DNA of 64,000 bases from the NCBI RefSeq assembly GCF_900104665.1, contig NZ_LT629969.1:715716-779715 (forward strand), written 5' to 3'. A model generated the notes under the pieces. It was not told where the DNA came from, made no database searches, and saw only the letters and a program-made list of their open reading frames with translations. Shown one piece after another: positions 42,206 through 50,862 of the stretch; positions within the stretch are counted from its first letter, which is position 1, and every line of letters begins with the position of its first letter. The stretch is from Traorella massiliensis. Its GTDB lineage: Bacteria; Bacillota_I; Bacilli_A; Erysipelotrichales; Erysipelotrichaceae. A program made the position numbers and the translations under genes.

Positions 42206-42916
42206 AATCATGCTGAAGATGTTGCTTATTTTTACTATAATACGATTAATCAGCAGCAGGTTTTGTATAATGGATCTACAACGATGATGGCTGCCAGTAC
42301 TATTAAAGTTCCACTAGTAATGGGATGGACTAATTTAATTGCAGAAGGCACTGTTAATGAAGAAACCGCTTTATATTATTCAGAGAGTCTTTATGAAGCA
42401 AGTATGAAAGATTTATATTATTTTTATCCGGAAAATAGCTATGTTCCGCTTACTTTCCTCATGGAACATGCTATCGTGTATTCTGATAATACAGCTGCTA
42501 ATATTTTGTTAGTTAACTATACGAGCTATGCTTGTGAAACATTCAGAGAATGGTTTGTTTCATTCTCTGATGAAATAGTTCCAGAATCCTTTTATTCTAG
42601 AAATCAAATGAATGCTTCCATGATGTTGAATGTTATGAAAACATTATATGATGATTCTTTAAAATATGCAGATATTATAGAAAATATGAAGAATGCCTTA
42701 CCAAATGACTATTTTAAAGGAAATGAATATGATTTTGAAGTAGCACATAAATATGGGAATTATGATATCTATCGTCATGATATGGGAATATTTTATACAT
42801 TCGAATCTTTTCTTGCGGGTGTCTTTACACAAAACATCGAAGAAATTGCGAGTCAGGTCATTGCTGATATTTCTAAGATCATGGTGGAGTATAATATTGT
42901 CCATCTTTATGAATAA
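42179..42916 (+). CDS. Class A beta-lactamase-like serine hydrolase
   Basis: A 245-residue protein of the beta-lactamase/penicillin-binding fold. Active-site motifs: ASTIKVPL (SxxK), YSDNTAANI (SDN) and HKYG in the KTG position. No Glu166-type omega loop is obvious, so it may be a D,D-peptidase-like or unknown hydrolase rather than a resistance enzyme. The N-terminus is odd: no signal peptide although relatives are exported, no ribosome site, and the ATG is inside a perfect hairpin. Truncation at the 5' end or use of another start is possible. Confidence 0.7.
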   Translation: MKLAFYITNNHAEDVAYFYYNTINQQQVLYNGSTTMMAASTIKVPLVMGWTNLIAEGTVNEETALYYSESLYEASMKDLYYFYPENSYVPLTFLMEHAIVYSDNTAANILLVNYTSYACETFREWFVSFSDEIVPESFYSRNQMNASMMLNVMKTLYDDSLKYADIIENMKNALPNDYFKGNEYDFEVAHKYGNYDIYRHDMGIFYTFESFLAGVFTQNIEEIASQVIADISKIMVEYNIVHLYE

Positions 42917-42964
42917 TGCCTAGATACTGCTGTTTGAAGCACATAGTCTGAAGTGGAGGACAAG

Positions 42965-43468
42965 ATGAAAATAAATAAAAAAGCAGATGCTGTCTGTATG
43001 CTTCAAGGTTCAAGAGAATACCGTAACTTAAGAGCAGTATGTATGCTTCATCAGACAAATGAAGGTGTTTTAATTAGAATGAATGTACGTGGATTTCCAA
43101 TTCCGAATCGTATACGATGTAATCAGCCAATAGTAGCTTTTCATATTCATGAAGGGAAAAGCTGTACTGGAAACAGCAGAAATCCATTTGCAGATGCCAA
43201 AGGACATTATAATCCAAATAATTGTTCACATCCTTATCATGCAGGCGATTTAGGCAATTTATTTATCAATCGCAACGGCAGTGCATTTATGAGCATGTTG
43301 AATGATCGCTTTACAGTAGAGGAAGTATTGGGGAGAGTGATGATTCTTCATCAGGATTTAGATGATTTTAAAACACAGCCATCTGGAAACAGTAGAGAGA
43401 TGATTGCTTGTGGTGTTATCAGACCTTTTACGAATAATCGGCCACAGCCATATTCACAAAATAAATAA
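42965..43468 (+). CDS. Cu/Zn superoxide dismutase-family protein
   Basis: A 167-residue protein of the copper/zinc SOD fold. Metal ligands fit: FHIHEG (two His), GHYNP, a further His plus Asp in HPYHAGDLGN, and the late copper His in VMILHQDLDDF. The disulfide cysteines are in GKSCTG and IACGVI, and the active-site Arg region QPSGNSREM is close to the family pattern. No signal peptide. ATG 42965 follows GGAGG; the GTG at 42953 is upstream. Ending in a bidirectional terminator. Confidence 0.82.
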   Translation: MKINKKADAVCMLQGSREYRNLRAVCMLHQTNEGVLIRMNVRGFPIPNRIRCNQPIVAFHIHEGKSCTGNSRNPFADAKGHYNPNNCSHPYHAGDLGNLFINRNGSAFMSMLNDRFTVEEVLGRVMILHQDLDDFKTQPSGNSREMIACGVIRPFTNNRPQPYSQNK

Positions 43469-43470
43469 AA

Positions 43471-43500
43471 AACTATGAGAGCATTAAGCTTTCATAGTTA
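43471..43500 (+). terminator. Bidirectional terminator between SOD-like and lipoprotein genes
   Basis: AACTATGAGAGC and GCTTTCATAGTT pair (one G-T); A-run left, ATTTTT right. Confidence 0.8.
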
Positions 43501-43950
43501 TTTTTCACTTTCAATGGCATCAATGATAGGCCCCCAGACTCCATTCATAAAATTAATGGATCTTTCACTAAAAATTTCATTATTTGATGATAAAAATATA
43601 TGGGCAGTTGTTAATTCATCATCTTCTGAGGCTTCACTGCTTCCCATAAAAGTTGTCCATTGAATTTTAATATCTTCCTTAGAAATAGGTTTATCAAATT
43701 CAATAGCATATTGTACAGGTTCAAAAAAAGCAAAATCTGATTCACTATTCACTGTTATCGTATAATCGCTGTCTTGGAAAATCTGGACTGTATAATAAAC
43801 GATATTATCTTCTGAGGAAACATGATTCTCATTAGGAGAAATCGTTTCTTCATATATCAGGTTTCCTTGGATGTCTGATTCAGTATGTGAACATGCCCCA
43901 ACTAAAATAAAAACAGTTAAAAATAGAAAAATACGAATAACTTTTTTCAT
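43498..43950 (-). CDS. Lipoprotein of unknown function
   Basis: A 150-residue exported lipoprotein: signal peptide MKKVIRIFLFLTVFILVGAC with lipobox VGAC. The mature part is acidic and beta-rich (SDYTITVNSESDFAFFEPVQY) without a recognised domain. AAAGGAG lies before the ATG. It converges with the SOD-like gene. Confidence 0.75.
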   Translation of the reverse strand: MKKVIRIFLFLTVFILVGACSHTESDIQGNLIYEETISPNENHVSSEDNIVYYTVQIFQDSDYTITVNSESDFAFFEPVQYAIEFDKPISKEDIKIQWTTFMGSSEASEDDELTTAHIFLSSNNEIFSERSINFMNGVWGPIIDAIESEK

Positions 43951-44098
43951 ACTAAGCTCCTTTTCCTTTATTAAAATTATAAAAAAAGGCTTTAAAAATC
44001 AATATAAATATTTATCATTTTAATGAATGGGAGAAAGCATTTATATTTAGATTATGTATTTTTCTTTCCAAAATCTTTCCAAAAATAAAGAGGAATAA

Positions 44099-44128
44099 TA
44101 AAAAAGCCCTGGAAACAAGGCTTTATTT
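44099..44128 (-). terminator. Terminator of tRNA-Ser
   Basis: On the minus strand AAAGCC, loop, GGGCTTTTTT. Confidence 0.7.
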
Positions 44129-44134
44129 AAACAA

Positions 44135-44222
44135 TGGCGGAGAACATGGGATTCGAACCCACGGAAGCTTTCACTTCGCCACCTTTCCAAGATGGTGCCT
44201 TAAACCGCTCGGCCAATTCTCC
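44135..44222 (-). tRNA. tRNA-Ser (anticodon GGA)
   Basis: An 88-base class II tRNA with encoded CCA. Acceptor GGAGAAT/GTTCTCC, anticodon stem CCATC/GGTGG with loop TTGGAAA, a long variable arm (GAAGTGAAAGCTTC region) and the T arm GGTTCGAATCC. Confidence 0.95.
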
Positions 44223-44289
44223 AGTATATTCAATTTTAAGGAATTTCTAGTTTTTGTCAAGAAATTTATTGATATTTCAGGCATATCGT

Positions 44290-44317
44290 TTGCATCTTTT
44301 TTATATTAGCGTAATAT
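44290..44317 (+). promoter_or_regulatory. Candidate promoter of gnd
   Basis: TTGCAT (44290-44295), 16 bases, TAATAT (44312-44317), 20 bases before the gnd ATG. Confidence 0.45.
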
Positions 44318-44336
44318 CATAAGTAGAGGTAATGAT

Positions 44337-45692
44337 ATGTTAAATAATATTGGAATTATTGGATTAGGTGTAATGGGAAAAGCGATTGCACAAAATATAG
44401 GGAATCATGGCTATACAGTATCCCTTTACAACAAAACTTATGAAAAAACAGCTCTTTTTATAAAGCAACATCCATTTTTTAGCGGTTTTGAAAAATTAAA
44501 TGATTTTGTAAATTCATTAGAAAAACCACGAAAGATATTGTTGATGGTGAGTGCAAATGCGGTAGATTACGTATTAGATCAATTGCTTGAACTTGTAGAA
44601 AAAGAAGATATCATCATGGATGGTGGTAATTCGTTTTATCGTGATAGTGAAAGAAGAATGAAGCAATGTGCTCAAAAAGGTATTTATTTTATAGGTATGG
44701 GAATTTCAGGTGGAGAAGAAGGTGCATTACATGGTCCAAGCCTGATGCCTTCATCAGATCATGCAGCTTATGTACAAGTTGTCAGTCTTTTAGAAAATAT
44801 TGCAGCTAAAAATGATGAGGGTGATGCCTGTGTCAGCTATATTGGTCAAGGAGGTAGTGGGCATTTTGTGAAGATGGTCCACAATGGTATTGAGTATGCC
44901 GATATGCAGTTGATTTCGGAAACCTATATGGCTTTGAAAAAAAATAATTATAACAATGCTCAAATTGCAGATATATTTGAAACGTGGAATCAGGGGGAGC
45001 TTTTTAGCTATCTGATAACAATTACTATTGATATCTTAAGATTTAGTGATGAAGAAGGAGAAGTGCTTGATCGGATCAAAGATGTAGCTCATCATAAAGG
45101 TACGGGAGCATGGAGCGCTTTAAGTGCTATTGAATACAACGAAGCGGTTCCTAGTCTGATTGCGGCGCTTCAAGCACGTTTTATAAGTTCTAAAAAGAAA
45201 GTGAATCATGCATATGATAATGATGAACAGGTTGATGATAGTTTTATAGATGATTTGAAGATGAGTTTTTATTTATCTAAGGTCATGATCTATCATCAGG
45301 GTTTTGAGTTGATGAAAAAAGTTTCTGATGAAAACAATTGGGGATTAGACTTTACGGAGATAGCTCGAATTTGGCAAAAAGGTTGTATTATTCAGTCAGC
45401 ATTTTTGAAAAAGATCATTTCTGTTTATCGTGAAGGAAAAACATTGCTGGAAGATGAAAAAATCTTACAGATGATTGATCATGATCAAAGAAATTGGCGT
45501 CATGCTATGCAAATACTTATCATGAAAGGTGTTTATGCTCCCGTATATTTGTCTTCTTTGACATATTATGAGGGTTTAAGTACTTGTTTAGGTATGAATC
45601 TGATTCAAGCACAGCGGGATTATTTTGGGGCTCATACGTATGAACGGATTGATAAGAGTGGCTTTTATCATACAGAATGGCAAAGAAACTAA
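44337..45692 (+). CDS. gnd: 6-phosphogluconate dehydrogenase (decarboxylating)
   Basis: A 451-residue enzyme of the oxidative pentose phosphate pathway (6-phosphogluconate + NADP to ribulose-5-P + CO2). Dinucleotide fold GIIGLGVMGKAIAQN; substrate-site DGGNSFYRDSERR, MGISGGEEGA, and the catalytic Lys in GHFVKMVHNGIEY; the C-terminal domain has AHHKGTGAWSALSA. The length is slightly below the 468-482 of most relatives. Its product is used by rpe (25764). Confidence 0.95.
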   Translation: MLNNIGIIGLGVMGKAIAQNIGNHGYTVSLYNKTYEKTALFIKQHPFFSGFEKLNDFVNSLEKPRKILLMVSANAVDYVLDQLLELVEKEDIIMDGGNSFYRDSERRMKQCAQKGIYFIGMGISGGEEGALHGPSLMPSSDHAAYVQVVSLLENIAAKNDEGDACVSYIGQGGSGHFVKMVHNGIEYADMQLISETYMALKKNNYNNAQIADIFETWNQGELFSYLITITIDILRFSDEEGEVLDRIKDVAHHKGTGAWSALSAIEYNEAVPSLIAALQARFISSKKKVNHAYDNDEQVDDSFIDDLKMSFYLSKVMIYHQGFELMKKVSDENNWGLDFTEIARIWQKGCIIQSAFLKKIISVYREGKTLLEDEKILQMIDHDQRNWRHAMQILIMKGVYAPVYLSSLTYYEGLSTCLGMNLIQAQRDYFGAHTYERIDKSGFYHTEWQRN

Positions 45693-45757
45693 AAAAGTTT
45701 CTTTTTTTTTGGGAAATTTGGAGTTTTTGTGCATATAAAATAGTAGGAGGTGATATC

Positions 45758-45931
45758 ATGATCCAGCTAAGCAATCAACAGCTTTCTTCTATGTATGGCA
45801 AAGTTATCACAGCGAGTGCCCTTTTAGGTTATCTGGCGGTTGCAGCCGGAGTAGCCGCTATCATTAAGATTTTGACTTCATCAAAAGGGCGTGTTTCTGT
45901 ACCAGGAATCAATATTACTTGGGGAAATTAG
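45758..45931 (+). CDS. 57-residue hydrophobic peptide, bacteriocin-like or membrane peptide
   Basis: A short ORF with a very strong ribosome site (AGGAGGTGA, 6 bases before ATG 45758). The N-terminal 14 residues (MIQLSNQQLSSMYG) resemble a bacteriocin leader of the LSxxELxxxxGG type, except that the second Gly is Lys. Then comes a long hydrophobic helix (KVITASALLGYLAVAAGVAA) and a Gly/Pro-containing end. No transporter or maturation enzyme lies next to it, so secretion is not supported by context. It could equally be a small membrane protein. Confidence 0.6.
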   Translation: MIQLSNQQLSSMYGKVITASALLGYLAVAAGVAAIIKILTSSKGRVSVPGINITWGN

Positions 45932-45976
45932 TTCTTTTGAATAGTTAGAATCATAAGATGATAACAGAGGTGACAC

Positions 45977-46375
45977 ATGAATAAAACATCTGCCAGTGTC
46001 TTTCTAGCAATCATACTGGATCTGATTTTTGCTTTTCTTTTTCTTGTTCTTTTAAGCCAGTGGAAAGGCGGAGAAGAAGAAATAACGTTACATATGAATC
46101 AGATTGGAATGTTTAAAGAAACGACAAATAGCATGGCTTGTATTGAGAAACTGGAAGGATTAGGATATGAGGCGTTCAGCTATACAAAAGATGATTTGAT
46201 CATTGTTGTCACCTCACTTAGTTTAAATGAAGAAGAAACATTAGAAGCTCAAAAGATACTGAGTGAAAATCAGATTTCTTATATATTAAAAAAAGTAACA
46301 TCTACAGGGAAACAGTTTAATGAAGCTGTTACGAAAGGAGATATGAAATTAGTTATGGAGCTGATGTCAGATTAA
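45977..46375 (+). CDS. Membrane-anchored SPOR-like protein
   Basis: A 132-residue protein: a hydrophobic N-terminal helix (VFLAIILDLIFAFLFLVLLS), then an outside domain with a SPOR-like two-repeat pattern (MFKETTNSMACIEKLEGLGYEAFSY and EAQKILSENQISYILKK). SPOR domains bind denuded glycan at division sites. Position before radC-mreCD-minCD is where SpoIIB-like proteins occur in Firmicutes. The radC start overlaps its end. Confidence 0.6.
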   Translation: MNKTSASVFLAIILDLIFAFLFLVLLSQWKGGEEEITLHMNQIGMFKETTNSMACIEKLEGLGYEAFSYTKDDLIIVVTSLSLNEEETLEAQKILSENQISYILKKVTSTGKQFNEAVTKGDMKLVMELMSD

Positions 46376-47051
46376 GGTAAAGGAAATTGAAAAAGCAGAA
46401 CGTCCAAGAGAAAAAGCAGTCAAATATGGGATTACTTACCTCCAGCATCGTGAATTGATCGCTATCTTATTAAGAAGTGGTTATAAAGGAAAAAGTGCTC
46501 TTGAGCTGGCAGATGAGATTCTTAAGCTACGTCCTAATTTAAGTACTTTAAGTCATGTATCCTTGGAAGAACTTATTTCATTAAAAGGAGTGAAAAGAGC
46601 CAAGGCTTTAGAAATCTTAGCATGCTTTGAATTAAGCAGGAGGATGGCAGCTGCACGTGTAGAAAAGAAGATAACTATACAATCACCGAAAAATCTTGTA
46701 CAGTGGCTGAATATGGAAATTGGGTATCAGGAACAGGAACATTTTATGATTCTTTTTTTGAATCATAAAAATGAACTGTTGACATATAAAGATATGTTTA
46801 TTGGTTTAGAGAATAGCTGTAATGTATCAGTCAAAGAAGTTTTTACCTATGCTTTACGGGTCAATGCGTCGAAGATCATGCTTGTACATAACCATCCAAG
46901 TGGTCATGTTGAACCATCTAAAGAGGATATTGCTGTAACACGCCGGTTTATTGATGCTGGTAAAATTTGTGGAATTGAGTGTTTGGATCATTTGATCGTA
47001 GGACAGAATCATTATTTCAGCTTTAAAGAAAAACAAATGATTGCAAGTTAG
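46371..47051 (+). CDS. radC: RadC-family JAB domain protein, apparent ATT start
   Basis: About 226 residues. The conserved N-terminal block KEIEKAERPREKAVKYG is fully in frame, followed by helix-hairpin-helix (SLEELISLKGVKRAKALEI) and the JAB metal site (VHNHPSGHVEPSKED). An in-frame stop at 46362-46364 leaves only non-ATG/GTG/TTG codons until TTG 46455, which would remove the conserved block. The best start is ATT 46371, 10 bases after GGAG and overlapping the previous stop, or another near-cognate codon. Role in the cell is unsettled despite the name. Confidence 0.8.
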   Translation: MKVKEIEKAERPREKAVKYGITYLQHRELIAILLRSGYKGKSALELADEILKLRPNLSTLSHVSLEELISLKGVKRAKALEILACFELSRRMAAARVEKKITIQSPKNLVQWLNMEIGYQEQEHFMILFLNHKNELLTYKDMFIGLENSCNVSVKEVFTYALRVNASKIMLVHNHPSGHVEPSKEDIAVTRRFIDAGKICGIECLDHLIVGQNHYFSFKEKQMIAS

Positions 47052-47085
47052 GCTGGTTTTTCTTATAATTAGATAAGGTGATGTT

Positions 47086-47913
47086 ATGTCAAGATTTACA
47101 AGACTTCAGAAACTACTTCTTGCGCTTATTGCAGTTTTGCTGGCTTTTGCTCTTTTTACGAATGGCAAGGGAAGCACTATAAAAAGCATCGTATATGATC
47201 CTTTGGTCATGTTGAAATATAGTGTTTTGGATTATCCAATTGAAACATTGCAAAATTTTATCAGTGATTTTAATGATTTGTGGCAAGTAAAGCAGGAAAA
47301 TGATGCCCTTCGCCAGCAATTGGCAGAAAGTGATCAGCTGAGTGCCATGATTGAAAATTTGCAGCGGGAAAATGCGGAACTAAAGGAACTTCTTGGTACG
47401 GATGTGGCAGCACAGTATGAAAAAGTGAATGCTCGTATCATTAGTCGTAATCCAGAGGTTTACAATAATCAGATTACGATCAATGTTGGTTCAGCGGATA
47501 ATGTTGCATTGGATAATGCGGTCGTTTCTGCCTATGGATTGGTGGGAAAGATCACTGAAGTCAATGAACATACCTCAAGAGTGCGTCTATTAACTTCACA
47601 AGATCAGTTAAGTATGGTTTCGGTACAGATCCATGTCAGCGATACCGAGGTTGTCAATGGATATCTTGAACAATATGATTTGGAAAAAGGCGCTTTTATC
47701 GTACGGCTTTATACGAATACCGACCAGATCAAAATTGATCAGAATGTAACCACAAGTGGTGCTGGTGGTGTTTTCCCAAGTGGTATTCTTGTTGGTTCAG
47801 TGATGCAAATTGAAGAAATGCGCAATGAAAATGGGCGTATCGTCTATGTAACACCGGCAGCTGATTTCTCAAGCTTTGAATATGTAAGTGTATATTGTGA
47901 GGTACAGCCATGA
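47086..47913 (+). CDS. mreC: Rod shape-determining protein MreC
   Basis: A 275-residue MreC: N-terminal membrane helix (LLLALIAVLLAFALFT), coiled coil (QVKQENDALRQQLAESDQ) and the beta-rich periplasmic-side domain (ARIISRNPEVYNNQITINVGS, SGAGGVFPSGILVGSV). It scaffolds the elongation machinery. RBS AAGGTGATG. MreD overlaps its stop by 4 bases. No mreB is adjacent. Confidence 0.93.
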   Translation: MSRFTRLQKLLLALIAVLLAFALFTNGKGSTIKSIVYDPLVMLKYSVLDYPIETLQNFISDFNDLWQVKQENDALRQQLAESDQLSAMIENLQRENAELKELLGTDVAAQYEKVNARIISRNPEVYNNQITINVGSADNVALDNAVVSAYGLVGKITEVNEHTSRVRLLTSQDQLSMVSVQIHVSDTEVVNGYLEQYDLEKGAFIVRLYTNTDQIKIDQNVTTSGAGGVFPSGILVGSVMQIEEMRNENGRIVYVTPAADFSSFEYVSVYCEVQP

Positions 47914-48467
47914 TCCTGCAAGTACTTTTTATTGCTGCAGCTTTTCTTGTAGATGAGATCATCGGAGGATTGCTTCCGCATTCTTTTATGCCAGGAGATG
48001 TTGTGATCACATCGTGTCTGGGACTAAGTGCCTTGGTATTGATGCAGCGTAAGATGGAGAGGATCGATTCATTGCTGATCACGATTATTTTTGGTTTGCT
48101 TTATGATTATTTTGCTGCCCATACGTTTTTAGTTTGTACGATTGTCTTTGTAATCATAAACTTGGCAGTATCACAGTGGCAGAAACATATTACTGAATCG
48201 ATGCTTGAAAGCTGCCTGTTAGTCTTTACGACAATATTTGTCAAGGAGTTTCTGGTATACTTCATCATGACCTTACTCTCAGAAACACTGATGCCTTTTG
48301 ATATGTGGCTTGTTTCCCGTGCTTCTTTGACCCTGCTCTTGAATGGAGTATTGGTGGTCATTATCGTGTGGGCTTCAAGAATGATCGAAGACATTATGCT
48401 GATGCGTGAGAAAAAGATCAGAAAAGAGGAAACGATCTCATGGTGGAAGATATCATCAAAGCGGTAA
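47910..48467 (+). CDS. mreD: Rod shape-determining protein MreD
   Basis: A 185-residue integral membrane protein with about five hydrophobic segments and the MreD position directly after mreC. Sequence conservation is low in this family; weak signs are GLLPHSFMPGDVVITSCLGLSALVLM and a C-terminal helix. The context makes the call. The minC start lies 28 bases inside its end. Confidence 0.8.
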   Translation: MILQVLFIAAAFLVDEIIGGLLPHSFMPGDVVITSCLGLSALVLMQRKMERIDSLLITIIFGLLYDYFAAHTFLVCTIVFVIINLAVSQWQKHITESMLESCLLVFTTIFVKEFLVYFIMTLLSETLMPFDMWLVSRASLTLLLNGVLVVIIVWASRMIEDIMLMREKKIRKEETISWWKISSKR

Positions 48468-49021
48468 ATCATTCGTTTGTGTATGTAAGTCGCAGTGAAT
48501 TTGATATAATGATGGAAATATGTGCTAAAAAGCTTTTGGCCTGCTCGTTGCGTAACGGGGGAAGGTTTGAAGCTTTTTTTGATTGTATGAGCTGTAATGA
48601 AAAACAGTTGATAGAGCTTTTAAAGGTTTGTGAACAAAGTCATACCTTGTTTCTTGGATTTGTCAGTGAAAAGAAAGAAAAAAATATGAAAATCTTAAAT
48701 CGAAAAATTTATCCTGGAGAATGTCTGGTATTTGAAGATGATATGATGATCCTTCAGGATATTCCTTTTGACTGTTATTTAGAGTGTTATGGCAATTTAA
48801 TGGTAGTAGGAAAGATCAAAGGCTGTATTGACTTTCATTATCAGGATTGTCGTTGTATTGCTTCAAGTTTTCAACAGGCCCGTATTCGTATCTTTGATAG
48901 TCCGTTTCATAAAATGACAAGTTTTTCCAGCAGTGTTCTATATTATGAAAATGGTCAGATCATGAAGGAGGAAAAGACATGGGAAGTTGCATTGGAATCA
49001 CCTCTGGAAAAGGTGGTGTAG
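48440..49021 (+). CDS. minC: Septum site-determining protein MinC
   Basis: A 193-residue MinC, the FtsZ inhibitor. The C-terminal beta-helix is recognisable (GNLMVVGKIKGCIDFHYQDC, ASSFQQARIRI), the N-terminal FtsZ-binding domain is diverged. Start ATG 48440 has GGAAACG only weakly ahead. It precedes minD with a 43-base overlap. Confidence 0.82.
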   Translation: MVEDIIKAVNHSFVYVSRSEFDIMMEICAKKLLACSLRNGGRFEAFFDCMSCNEKQLIELLKVCEQSHTLFLGFVSEKKEKNMKILNRKIYPGECLVFEDDMMILQDIPFDCYLECYGNLMVVGKIKGCIDFHYQDCRCIASSFQQARIRIFDSPFHKMTSFSSSVLYYENGQIMKEEKTWEVALESPLEKVV

Positions 49022-49767
49022 GGAAAAGCAGCGTCTGTATTGGATTAGGAATTGCTCTGGCACGAAAGGGCTATAAGGTGTGTCTAGTAGATATGGATCT
49101 GGGATTGAAAAATCTTGATGTTATGATGGGACTTGAAAATCGTGTGTTTTACGACATTCTGGATATTGCACAGGGGAAATGCAGTCTTGCTCAAGCCATC
49201 GTTTCTGCTAAGAATCAGGATCGTTTAAAGCTATTGCCAGCGTGTAAAAGTGTTCATGTACATATGCTTAAACAAGAAATGATGACTGAAGTCATCGATG
49301 AATTAAAAGAAATGTTTGATTATATTCTTCTTGATACACCGGCAGGCATTGAAACAGGTTTTTTATATACATGTGCTCTTGCTGATAGTTTCATCGTCGT
49401 TTCTACGTTAGATATGACAGCTTTACAGGATGCAGATCGTATCATTGGTCTTTTAATGAAAGAAAATGTTCATCAGATCAAGTGTGTCTTGAATCGTCTT
49501 AATCTTCGATATATTGATAAAGGAATCAGTGTTCAGCTTACAAACGCTTTAGACTGGCTTTGCGTAGAGTGTATTGGTATCGTGTATGAGGATGAGCAAA
49601 TCATTCGTGGCTATAATATCGGACAGCCTGCCGTCTATCGTGAGAATTCTAAAGCATGGGAATGTTTTGATCATATCTGCAATGCTTTTCTTGGTGAAGA
49701 AGTGGTCATTCCAAAACTTCATAAATCCATTCTAAAACGTCTTTTCTCATCATACGATAGAATATGA
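48979..49767 (+). CDS. minD: Septum site-determining ATPase MinD
   Basis: A 262-residue ParA-type ATPase. Deviant Walker A SGKGGVGKSS near residue 9, VDMDLGLKNLDVMMGL, Walker B-like DYILLDTPAGIE, and a C-terminal amphipathic membrane-targeting helix (LHKSILKRLFSSYDRI). AAGGAGG precedes the ATG inside the end of minC. Confidence 0.95.
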   Translation: MGSCIGITSGKGGVGKSSVCIGLGIALARKGYKVCLVDMDLGLKNLDVMMGLENRVFYDILDIAQGKCSLAQAIVSAKNQDRLKLLPACKSVHVHMLKQEMMTEVIDELKEMFDYILLDTPAGIETGFLYTCALADSFIVVSTLDMTALQDADRIIGLLMKENVHQIKCVLNRLNLRYIDKGISVQLTNALDWLCVECIGIVYEDEQIIRGYNIGQPAVYRENSKAWECFDHICNAFLGEEVVIPKLHKSILKRLFSSYDRI

Positions 49768-50222
49768 AAAAGAAATCGAAAGCTAACTTTGTTAATCCGT
49801 TTATCTTCCTCCTTTTCTGTATAGCATTATTTCTTGGATTTAAGATCAATGAGAAACAGAATTGGATCCAGATACCTGCTATTGGAACTTGGCTTCCTTA
49901 TGAAAATTGGTTTCAATTTTATGATCATGAGGTCAGTGCTTCTATTGAATATCATCATTTAGTGGATGATATGTATACCAATGGTACCAATTCATGTGCT
50001 TCACTGTTTGATGGAATCGTTTTGAAAACGGATGAGGAATCAGTAACGGTGTTGCATGACAATGGGGTTTTAGGTGTTTATGCACAGCTGGAAGATGTTG
50101 TGGTAAAAGGTGATGAAAGGGTATTGAAAGGACAGAGTCTGGGGGCTTTTAAAGATTCGCTTAAATTAGAATTTAAAAAGGATGATCAAAAACTGAGCTA
50201 TGAGGAAGTGGTGAAACTGTGA
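49764..50222 (+). CDS. spoIVFA: SpoIVFA-like membrane protein (degenerate M23 domain)
   Basis: A 152-residue protein: an N-terminal membrane helix (NPFIFLLFCIALFLGF) and a C-terminal region with an M23-like fold (FDGIVLKTDEESVTVLHDNGVLGVYAQL) without the zinc ligands. In Bacillus SpoIVFA anchors and regulates the SpoIVFB protease that cleaves pro-sigma-K. It overlaps minD and the next gene by 4 bases each. Confidence 0.72.
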   Translation: MKKKSKANFVNPFIFLLFCIALFLGFKINEKQNWIQIPAIGTWLPYENWFQFYDHEVSASIEYHHLVDDMYTNGTNSCASLFDGIVLKTDEESVTVLHDNGVLGVYAQLEDVVVKGDERVLKGQSLGAFKDSLKLEFKKDDQKLSYEEVVKL

Positions 50223-50851
50223 AGCTTCACTTTTCATTCCTCTGGCTTCTTTTTTTGATACTCTCTTTATTTTCTCATGCATTAAAAGTTTATTTGATCA
50301 TTTTTTTAATGCTTTTTATTCATGAAATGGCACATGTTTTAATGGCCTTGAAACTGGGGTATCAAGTAGGGGTGATTCATGTCTATCCATTTGGTTTTAG
50401 TGCACAGATCTATCATTTGGATCATGGACAAGTTTTTGAAATTTTGCTCATTCTTTTTGCCGGCTTAGGAATGCATCTGCTTTTTTTCCCGCTTATTGAA
50501 TTTGTTTATCGATGGGATATGATTTCTTTTGGATTTCGTGACTATTTGATGCAGATCAATGCTGCTATCTTATTGTTTAATCTTTTGCCGCTTTATCCGA
50601 TGGATGGGGGAAGGATTTTTCTTTGTATATTACGTTTCATATTTTCATATGACTTTTCTAGAAAAGTAGTTTTATTTTTTTCATTGATCTTTTCAATATT
50701 ACTTTTTATTATAGGAATGTGGAATATGAAAATCATCATGCTTTTTTTGATGTTTCTTCTAATAAATGAAATAAGAAGAAATGGGGAAGATCTTGTGGAA
50801 TTTAGTTACCGTCAAAGAAATCATTTCAAACTTGATAAAAATCATGTATAA
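50219..50851 (+). CDS. spoIVFB: SpoIVFB-like M50 metalloprotease
   Basis: A 210-residue intramembrane zinc protease. HEMAHVLMALKLG carries HExxH and NLLPLYPMDGGRI carries the third ligand Asp; about six hydrophobic segments. Next to SpoIVFA-like protein and minCD this is the expected pro-sigma-K processing protease. A sigK gene is not in the window. Confidence 0.88.
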   Translation: MKLHFSFLWLLFLILSLFSHALKVYLIIFLMLFIHEMAHVLMALKLGYQVGVIHVYPFGFSAQIYHLDHGQVFEILLILFAGLGMHLLFFPLIEFVYRWDMISFGFRDYLMQINAAILLFNLLPLYPMDGGRIFLCILRFIFSYDFSRKVVLFFSLIFSILLFIIGMWNMKIIMLFLMFLLINEIRRNGEDLVEFSYRQRNHFKLDKNHV

Positions 50852-50862
50852 TGGTAATGGTG

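Noticed and set aside
42179-42916. Beta-lactam resistance gene
   Set aside because: SxxK and SDN motifs are shared with peptidases; no Glu166-type loop is clear, and no signal peptide is present.
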